Of a stretch of 64,000 nucleotides of DNA, positions 56,031-64,000 are shown in pieces (position 1 is the first letter of the stretch; every line of letters begins with the position of its first letter). Origin of the DNA: Chloranthus sessilifolius (taxonomy: Eukaryota > Streptophyta > Magnoliopsida > Chloranthales > Chloranthaceae); assembly GCA_021018995.1 (NCBI GenBank), contig CM037585.1, positions 118,008,331 through 118,072,330 on the forward strand. The letters are read 5' to 3'. A model generated the notes under the pieces. The model was not told where the DNA came from. It saw only the letters and a list, made by a program, of their open reading frames with translations, and did not search any database. A program made the translations under genes and the position numbers.

Positions 56031-57307
56031 TGATTATACTCAAATTTTTACTTTTGTGATGCTGATGACTTTTCTAATTTGTTTTATTTTTTTGAAAATG
56101 ATCTATGCAATTCCTTCTTTATGCCATCATGGGAGAGGTTCTAAGAAAGCATTTTTGTTGGCATGTAGAATAAATGCATAACACTGGGAGAGGTTTTAAG
56201 AAAGCATTTTTGTTGGCTAGGGTACTTTTTTTCTCAGTTAATGTATGCTTATAATATGCATACCACTTCATCCCTAATCCAGCCCGAAAGGTAAGTTTGT
56301 GCCCAACTTGGTTAAAAAATCAGGTTGAAGGGGTCGGGTAATGGGCTGACCGGACCCAATGCCAGCCCTAATATAATGGTCATTTGATTAGGGGACCACA
56401 TGGCTCGGTTCGACCTGATGGTTTTTGAGAACCGACCTGCTACAAGTCTGGCTCGAGTCAACTGTTAGAGTTAGAGTTTAAACCCAACACCCCAATGTTT
56501 AAAAAACTAATACTTAGATTGATCCAGTGTCAAGTTCATCTTCTAATTCTCAACCATCTAAGTATCTTTAAAAAATCTACTTCTAACTTGTTTAGGGGAG
56601 TAGATATTATCCTCCTTTAAGTTCTCCACCTTTAATAGGTGGGACAATATAAAAAAGCCGTCTAATGTGTAAGTCTATTTTCAGCACTTTTGTTTTGACT
56701 GCCACTGGAATCAGGCCCCATGCACCTTGGCCCATAGTACCTAGGCGCTCTCCCAGGTGAGGCTCAGGGGTGTCACATAGCAGCACCTAGCGACTAATTG
56801 CGCCTTGGATCTTCATTTTGACCGCAATAAACATGTTATAATTGGATCTGAGAAAAAGTTTACACAGGATTATAGCCAATTTGTGTTGCAATGAACCAAA
56901 ACTTGAGTGGATCTGCACTTCCATCTGTTTGTTAAATTTAATTCGGGTTTTATTTCGTCAAAGATGTTTTTCATACTCCCCTTGTCCAGCTACCATCTCC
57001 ATTTTGGATATTGGCTCCTGCTTATTTAATTGCAGTCTTTATTGCATTATAGACTTTTAGCTTTGTTGTTGTATTTTATTTTCTTTTTCTTTTTATGATG
57101 TCTTTAGTTTTTTAAATTAGATATATAAAAAACTTGGGCTTCCGGTTTAAATTTTCTTACCATTTCCTTTGGTTTTGCCAAATCCGGAGTGTTTGCTCAA
57201 TGGTCGAGTTCATTGTTTTTCATACATGAACTGTCACAGTAAACCATGTAAGAAATGTGAGCAGCAATCCACAAGAAATTGGTTTGCAGATAATAGAGAA
57301 CTGTGAG

Positions 57308-57309
<2 letters not shown>
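56031..57309. other. Intergenic, no gene seen
   Basis: Contains a small direct duplication (GGGAGAGGTTCTAAGAAAGC at about 56,130 and GGGAGAGGTTTTAAGAAAGC at about 56,185, each followed by ATTTTTGTTGGC) and GGTCGGGTAATGGGCTGACC-type words. No coding region was recognised. Confidence 0.45.
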
Positions 57310-57403
<94 letters not shown>

Positions 57404-57420
57404 CGTGCGTGCGCGCGCAA
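57310..57420. repeat. Compound microsatellite (AT)n(GT)n(GC)n
   Basis: About 20 AT units (57,311-57,350), about 22 GT units (57,351-57,394), then GCGCGCGCGCGTGCGTGCGCGCGC (to 57,418). The low-complexity frames through it are artefacts. Confidence 0.97.
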
Positions 57421-57535
57421 ATATATGCTCCTAAAAATGAACACACAATATTGTTTCAATTTCCAATAGATGTTTAGAAGATGGCTGCTTAGGAAACCAT
57501 AGAACATAGAAGGCAGTTATGATAGTTCATTTTTA

Positions 57536-57903
57536 ATGATGGCGTGTACTGTGTTACGAAAATTAATAAAGTACTGTGCAAGTAAGAATCAGAATTCAGC
57601 ATGGGGTAAATCAGCAGCTGGAGATGATGCTACTAGTGCTGTGAAAAATCAAGCTAGAACTTGGGATAAAAGTGCGGATCATAGGGACAATGCCACTGTT
57701 AGAACTGGCCATGTTAGCAGTGTGTCTGGCTCCTGGGGAAAAGCAAAACTACCAAGTGAAGATCATGCAGGAGATGGCTGGGGTAACGGAAAGCTCAGAA
57801 GTGGAAACCAGGCAGATTCTTCAAATAACACTGGCAGTTGGAAGAACCCAGATGGTTCAAGTGGAAATCAGGCAGATTGTTGGAACAATGAAGGGACTAT
57901 GGA
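57536..57903 (+). pseudogene. GW/WG-repeat coding fragment (KTF1/SPT5-like Argonaute-hook region?)
   Basis: Open frame with six spaced Trp: SAWGKSAAGDD, RTWDKSADHRD, GSWGKAKLPSED, DGWGNGKLRSGN, GSWKNPDGSSGN, DCWNNEG. Such repeats on a Gly/Ser/Asn/Asp-rich background are typical of the Argonaute-binding hook of plant SPT5-like KTF1/RDM3, and also of NRPE1. In these proteins the hook recruits AGO4 in RNA-directed DNA methylation. Only about 110 residues are present and the frame then diverges (to a stop at 58,003). No upstream NGN/KOW domain is in frame, so this is a fragment. The assignment rests on repeat style, not on a catalytic motif. Confidence 0.45.
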
Positions 57904-58079
57904 ATACATTACATCATTACCTCAACATCTGCATCTGAGTGGCTGGGATTTTATTTCTAACAATTGCATCATTGATCTAATTTTTATTGAGTACATAACG
58001 TAAAGATGTTCATTTGAGTGGCTGGGCTTTGACTTCTAGCTCTTACCGTGCATCATTCATTTAATTTCTTCTGACTCGC

Positions 58080-59873
58080 TGATGAGTACTGAAAAATGAG
58101 GATATTTCACCCCTAAATACCTATATTTAGCTGTCCGATGAAGGCTATCTGATGAGATTGATTAGATTTGAAGTGTTTCAGGTAAATACAAGCCAAGTAT
58201 AGAAAACAATACAAGAATTCTGAATATAATGCCAAAACACTGCAACTTCGGGTAATCAAGAACTTGGTGCGACTTGCAGCTAAATTTGGACCTTCAAGAC
58301 AGTCGAATTACAAACTTGTCAAAAAATGAAAGTTGTAGATCTTTTCGTCCGCTTTCCAACGGCGCAAGAATCGTCTCAATCCGAGTTCGGGAGAGAAAGT
58401 TATGGCCAAAATACCGAAGCAGTGTCTGAACCAAGAAGAAGTGCTGAATTTCACGGATTTCTGGGGTCGATGCATCGACCCTACAGGTCGATTAATCGAG
58501 CCAGAGTTTAAGTCTGACACGAATCTGACACTGTGAACCTGTTTTTTGGGACTCTCTGTCGGCTCGATGCATCGACACTTATTGGTCGATTAATCGACCC
58601 GAAAATAAATGCTTGGGAGACCTCCGCGCGACGGGTCTATTTAAAGCGACTCAAACACTTCGGAAAAACAACGTAGAACATTAGAATTAGAGTTTTTTTT
58701 AGAGAGTTTTAGTTTTTAGTCTTCTTAGTTTTTAGCCATTATTTTTCATAGTTAGACCTAGAAATAGGGAAGTTTTATTATTTCTTTTTAAGAGCTTTGT
58801 TCCCTTTAATTTTTCAGTACTCATTCATTCAGTTCATAAATTTTGTTCAAAGTTTATTCCTGCATTTATTTCGTTTCTGAAGATTATCATCTGTGTGGAT
58901 CAACGTAATTTATTTTGAAGTTTGAGGTAATTTTAATTAATGTTATTTTCCCGTCTTTATTTATTTATGTCATTTATTTACAATATGTGTGGCTAAATTT
59001 ATAGGGATGAGGATCTAATGATTCCCATCCGAGGGATGTACTTTTAATAATATAAATTTAGGATTAAAATATGAGATTTTATTTTTATGGTTGTTGTGCT
59101 ATCATGAATGGATGAAATCCCCGCCACTAACCGGGATCGCGTGTCTTGAGTCATGCGGATCTCGGATCCAATCATTGTTATGGTCTTTTGTTTTTATCGT
59201 GTGGATCTAATTACGATTATGTTACGAGATCGAGTGTCTTGAGCCATGCCCTGGATCTTGGTTCTGTAATGGTAATTCTATCTTAAATAATCCCTAATCT
59301 GAATAAAGTGTGCCGAGCCATGCCCTTGATTTCAGATTTGTAAGTGGTATTCTTGTTGGAATTTTCACCCACCTTGGGGATGACTTTTATTTGAACCTGA
59401 GATCATGCGTGCCTAGCCGTGCCCTTGATCTCAGATCTATATATATGAAAATCATCTAAGTCCTGATTGCAGGGATGCAACGTGGAACCTATTAGGGTGT
59501 TCACCATTGATCTTCCATAAAAGATGTTTATTACTAATGAAATATCTCATAATTTAATCTTTAGATTTATATTATAGGAAGAACGGACCAAAGATGGGAG
59601 GATTTAGTATCTTCATCTTTATCATCATCTTCACTTTTATTTTTGAATTATCAATTGAATTTTAGTTTGTAGTCATTAATTACCATCTCATCAACCGCTT
59701 AAATCATAAAACTGGTAGAATACTGTTAGATCTTAATAGATTTCTAGAATTGCTTGTCTCTTTTAGATGTTTCAACATTAATCCTCGTGGGAACGATCTC
59801 GTACTCCGCACCCACTATATACAAACCGATTCGTGCACTTGCGAGTAAAACATTACATTAAAATATCACATCA
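58080..59873. mobile_element. Solo LTR (plus copy), TSD CTCGC
   Basis: 1,794 bp from TGATGAGTACTG to AATATCACATCA (TGATG..CATCA ends). Flanked by CTCGC on both sides (58,075-58,079 and 59,874-59,878), a perfect 5-bp target duplication, so this is a single LTR left after LTR-LTR recombination. Contains two pairs of palindromes TCGATGCATCGA/TCGATTAATCGA (58,467/58,488 and 58,564/58,586), a TATTTAAAG TATA-like site (about 58,639), and several CTTGAGCCATGCC-type repeats (59,150-59,430). No coding frames. Confidence 0.93.
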
Positions 59874-60892
59874 CTCGCAACTTGAAATTTTAAGGAATTA
59901 TAAATTCAGTTAAAACCCTACCACTTTTTTTTTTGGCTGTGTTTCACCCTGATTGCTAATTCTTTACCTTTATTGTAGCCTCTTTTGAATTGCTTGAATT
60001 AGTGAAACATCTTGACGGTTTTGCGTGGCTTTGTTATAGGCTAAACATATGCTGCTACATTATCACTGATTTACTTTGCTAGCAAATTTCCAACCCAGTG
60101 TTACTGCTTTTTTAGCTGTGTTAATTGTTCTTAAAGTTACTAGCCTCCTTTTTAGCTTGTCAAAAATGAAATATGCCAATTCAGGTTCATGAACACCTTG
60201 GGCTCTTGAATTATGCATATTCCTAAGCACTAATAAAGCATCACTTTTTTTTTCCCTTCTTGTTTTCATCTGAGTGTGCTGATAGGGCGGCTCTTCGATT
60301 AGATTCTTCAACTCCTATGATTATATATTTCACAAAGAATTAGTGACAGCGGAAAGAAGCAAGCCTAGTTCTGTTGTTAACAAATTTGCTGGATTGAGTC
60401 TATTTGTTTTTGCTTTTGCTTAATGAAAAGATCTAATCCTTTGGATGTTGTGTACTATTTTGATACTTTTTCCAAGTTTTCAAGTTAATCTAACACAATT
60501 TCCTTTCAAGAAACCTTTAGTACATCCTTTTGTTGACCAAAACATATTATTGATTTCTTTTGATTCCAATTCACGATGGTCACATACTATGTGATGATCA
60601 GTGACAGTTAGATGACATGTTGTGTGATGATTAGGTACAGGACACCATAACCACTTAGCTGTAATTCATTCCAATCTGATATGACTTCAGTAGGGATCAA
60701 AATCTCGGCTGAGGATTTAAATTCTCAGTTGCGATGACTCGGTGTTGGCCCTTATCGAAACGAAATGATCACCAACTAGCATGAAGGCCTTGAGGAACTA
60801 AACTTTTCATCCAACATATATATAGGTCTTAGGGCAGTATAATTTGATAAAGGTGTTTCAAATAATATATTTTGATATAGACTTGTGATGTG
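59874..60892. other. Spacer between the inverted solo LTRs
   Basis: About 1 kb of intron-like sequence. The 82-codon minus frame at 60,063-60,311 (..KRRLVTLRTINTAKKAVTL..) has no recognisable family. It is presumably part of the same original locus as the UPF1 fragment. Confidence 0.4.
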
Positions 60893-62727
60893 TGATGTGA
60901 TTTTTTTATGTATGTTTTACTCGCAAGTGCACGAATCGGTTTGTATATAGTGGGTGCGGAGTACGAGATCGTTCCCACGAGGATGAATTTGGAAATATCT
61001 AAAAGAGACAAGCAATTCTAGAAATCGGTAAAGATCTAACAGTATTCTACCAGTTTTATGATTTAAGCGGTTGATGGGATGGTAATTAATGACTACAAAC
61101 TAAAATTCAATTGATGATTAACAAATAAAAGTGAAGATGATCATAAAGATGAAGATACTAAATCCTCCCATCTTTGGTCCGTTCTTCCTATAATATAAAT
61201 CTAAGGATTAACTTATGAGATACTTCATTGGTAACAAACACCTTTTATGGAAGATCAATGGTCAACACCCTAATAGGTTCCATGTTGCATCCCTGCAAAC
61301 AGGACTTAGATGATTTTCATTTATCTAGATCTGGGATCAAGGGTACGGCTAGACACACATGATCTCGGGTTCAAATAAAAACCATCCCCAAAGTGGGTGA
61401 AAATTTCAATAAGAATACCACTTACAAATCTGAAATCAAGGGCATGGCTCGGCACACTTTATTCAGATTAGGGATATTTAAGATAAAATTACCATTACAG
61501 AACCAAGATCCAGGGCATGGCTCGGCACACTCGATCCCAGAACATAATCATAATTAAATCCACACAACGAAAACACAAAGACCATAACAATGATAGGGTA
61601 AAATTACCGTCACAGATCTGAGATTCCGGGCATGACTCGGCACACGCGATCCCGGTTAGTGGCGGGGATTTCATCCATTCATGATAGCACAACAACCATA
61701 AAAATAAAATCTCATATTTTAATCCCTAATTTTATATTATTAAAAGTACATCCCTCGGATGGGAATCATTAGATCCCCATCCCTATAAATTTAGCCACAC
61801 ATATTGTAAGGAATTAACATAAATAAATAAAGACGGGAAAATAACATTAATTAAAATTACCTCAAGCTTCAAAATAATTTACCTTGATCCACACGTATGA
61901 TGAACTTCAAAAACGAAATAAATGCAGAAATAAACTTTGAATAAAATTGAAGGAATGAGTACTTGAAAAATTAAAGAACAAAACTCTCAAAAAGAAATAA
62001 TAAAACTTCCTATTTCTATAAAAAATAATGGCTAAAAACTAAGAACACTAAGAACTAAAACTCTCTAAAAAAAAACTCTAATTCTAATCTCTAATCTACT
62101 CCTACGTTACTCTACTCTACTCTACTCTACCATTACTACTTTTTCCCGAAGTGTTTGAGTCTTTAAATAGATTCCGTCGCGCAAAGGTTTCCCAGGCCGA
62201 GTTTTTAGGGTCGATTAATCGACCCAGAGCTGTCGATGCATCGAGCCGACAGAAGTTCCAAAAAATCAGACTTTCAGTGTCAGAATCGTGTCAGACTCAA
62301 TTTCTGGCTCGATTAATCGACCTGTAGGGTTGATGCATCGACCCCAGAAATCCGTGAAAATCAACACTTTTTGTGGTTCAGACACTGCTTCAGTATTTCG
62401 GCCATAACTTTCTGTCCCGAACTCGGATTGAGACGATTCTTGCGCCGTTGGAAAGCTGACGAAAAGATCTACAACTTTCATGTTGTGACAATTTTGTAAT
62501 TCGGCCGTCTTCAAGGTCCAAATTTAGCCGCAAGTCACACCAAGTTCTTGATTACCCGAAATTGCAGTGTTTTGGCATTATATTCAGAATTCTTGCACTG
62601 TTTTCTATACTTGGCTGGTATTTACCTGAAACACTTCAAATCTAATCAATCTTATCAGATAGCCTTCATCGGACAGCTAAATATAGGTATTTAGGGGCGA
62701 AATATCCTCATTTTTCAGTACTCATCA
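60893..62727. mobile_element. Solo LTR (inverted copy), TSD ATGTG
   Basis: 1,835 bp, the reverse complement of the 58,080-59,873 LTR: starts TGATGTGATTTTTTTATG and ends TTTTTCAGTACTCATCA. Flanked by ATGTG on both sides (60,888-60,892 and 62,728-62,732), a perfect 5-bp duplication distinct from that of the other copy, so two independent insertions. Same palindrome pairs (e.g. TCGATTAATCGA at 62,211). A TCTAC-type pentamer run (about 62,105-62,132) is private to this copy. Confidence 0.93.
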
Positions 62728-62882
62728 ATGTGCAACTTACTTTTTTATAAATGTTGCTCGATCATATTCTACCTTCACAATAGAACTCTGTTAGATTTTT
62801 TTTTTGACCTTATATATTGTGTTACTTCAGGTTTTTTGAGAACTTGACATCCTGATTTTAACTTTGCAATGTTTCTCTTCAG

Positions 62883-63850
62883 GGCATTGGATTCCTTAAT
62901 GATCCTCGTAGGTTGAATGTTGCACTGACTCGAGCTCGTTACGTCATGGTTATTATAGGAAATCATAAAGTCTTAAGCAAACAGCCTTTTTGGAACAACT
63001 TATTGACTCACTACAAGGTATATTGTGCTTCTCATTTTCTAGTCTAGTTATGTTTGATTAGAGAATATTAGCAAAAGAAATCATTTGTGTTTCTTTACTG
63101 CTTATCCAAGTTTTAATGCTAACATAGCTGCGGGAGGGAATGGACGGCTTGATATTTTGTTTTAACTTTTTGTATTGGAGAACCAAATTGGTTTCCTTTA
63201 GTTGTATTACTTGTCTTTAATAAAATTCGATCTTCTCAAAATGGAAACAAAAAAATCACTGAGAAAGTAAATAATATACTCTTGTTTTAACATGTGTTGT
63301 ACATCACTACATAATCACTGGAAAAGTAAATAATGTACTTTTGTTTTGACATGTGTTGTACATCACTACATGCTTAATTTGGTTAGCTCATGTTTTAATT
63401 TTAACTTGTATGATGCATTTATTTTTACTGGACGAGCTTTTGGTTGTTAAGGATATTAAATAATGGTTGCTAAATTTGATACCTATCTCATTAGGAATAT
63501 GAGTGCTTGGTAGAAGGTCCTCTAAATAACTTGAAGCAGAGTATGGTTCAGTATGGTTTAATTTCAAAAGCCTAAGAAGGTAATTTATCTATCAGAATGC
63601 TTACCATTTTATCTGTTATCTCCCCTTCCTCTCATTTTTTTTTTAAATGTGCTATGTTGGAAATAACTAGTGATTGAGAATAGTTGTTAATGTAATATGA
63701 TGACTCCATTCTTTGTGTAAAACAGATATACAACTACTGCAGGCTCTTCTTTGGCAGTGGGACTGGTATTGTACCTAATATTCACTTCGTCTCCATCGGT
63801 TCATCAAGTTCAAATGCTGATAAAAGAGGCAGCTGCACTAATAGTTTGAA
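62883..63850 (+). pseudogene. UPF1: UPF1 (nonsense-mediated decay RNA helicase) 3' exons, frameshifted fragment
   Basis: Three exons with introns kept. Exon 1 (62,883-63,017, 45 codons): [20 protein letters not shown].. with the helicase motif VI Arg (LTRAR), then ..[17 protein letters not shown]. Exon 2 (63,495-63,579): EYECLVEGPLNNLKQSMVQ.., broken by a 10-bp tandem duplication. Exon 3 (from 63,726): ..RLFFGSGTGIVPN..SSSSNADKRGS, the start of the UPF1 C-terminal region. Splice sites (AG/GT) are intact. UPF1 is an ATP-dependent RNA helicase acting in the cytoplasm in mRNA decay. The N-terminal CH domain and helicase motifs Q-V are not in this window. The frameshift makes the copy non-functional unless it is skipped. 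Confidence 0.92.
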
Positions 63851-64000
63851 ATTAGGTTCACCTAGTTTTTTTTATTTTATTTTCTTTTTCCTTCTAGTGA
63901 TTCGATTTCTAAAGTCGAAGAATCAGATCATTCCACTTTAGAAGCTAAAAATAGGTTTCTTTCTCCATTCTCTGTAGACCGATTTGTAAATGATAATTTT
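63851..64000. other. Window end, diverged UPF1 3' flank
   Basis: T-rich sequence after the last UPF1-like residues. Similarity to the UPF1 C-terminal Ser/Gln- and Gly/Pro-rich tail is lost here. Confidence 0.4.

Noticed and set aside
57220..57507. Frames of repeated His-Thr / Ile-Tyr or Cys-Val
   Set aside because: Translations of the (AT)(GT)(GC) microsatellite; not genes.
1..64000. CRISPR arrays, operons, ribosome binding sites, tRNA or rRNA genes
   Set aside because: The sequence is plant nuclear DNA. No CRISPR-like direct repeat with spacers is present, and I could not see a tRNA or rRNA gene by eye. A tRNA search program could still find one.

Overview
This is nuclear DNA of a flowering plant. 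The evidence is plant LTR retrotransposons of the Ty1/copia and Ty3/gypsy types, a plant L1-type LINE, CACTA elements with their MITEs, a SAUR gene, and fragments of plant-type MTHFR, UPF1 and FAR1-related genes. I cannot name the species. Gene density is very low. I find one intact host gene, a SAUR (small auxin up RNA) gene at 40,546-41,016. Nearly everything else is transposon sequence, often nested, or fragments of host genes.

Layout. 1-851: minus-strand remnant of a FAR1/FHY3-related (MULE-derived) gene, followed by a short-repeat zone. 3.7-17.3 kb: old LTR-derived sequence carrying six copies of a 92-182 bp CACTA-type MITE (most with 3-bp target duplications), a 7-hairpin array at 6.96-7.33 kb, a five-unit tandem array at 9.17-9.95 kb and a MULE-type MITE at 16.1 kb. 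17.3-27.03 kb: a LINE split in ORF1 by a Ty1/copia element (18,086-22,748). 28.26-32.92 kb: 5' part of a Ty3/gypsy element on the minus strand, with a 2.4 kb LTR. 33-37 kb: a second, decayed LTR/PBS region with in-frame 69-bp repeats. 39.29-40.09 kb: a palindrome-rich tandem array just upstream of the SAUR gene. 45.24-51.4 kb: a minus-strand copia remnant whose LTR is interrupted by a 4,656-bp CACTA element with a perfect 3-bp target duplication. That CACTA element carries two consecutive, correctly phased MTHFR exons, another exon-like segment, and a TATA box with 5'-UTR-like sequence, all on the minus strand (a Pack-CACTA). 57.5-64.0 kb: a GW/WG-rich coding fragment and three UPF1 helicase exons with a frameshifting 10-bp tandem duplication. 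Two solo LTRs of one family lie between them in opposite orientation, each with a perfect 5-bp target duplication.

There is no operon-like cooperation between genes. What is notable is mechanism and history: gene-fragment capture by a CACTA transposon, nested insertions, a ~1.8 kb inverted solo-LTR pair, and several unrelated LTR families that each carry a cluster of short family-specific palindromes. I made all calls by reading the sequence and the translations. No database searches were run.
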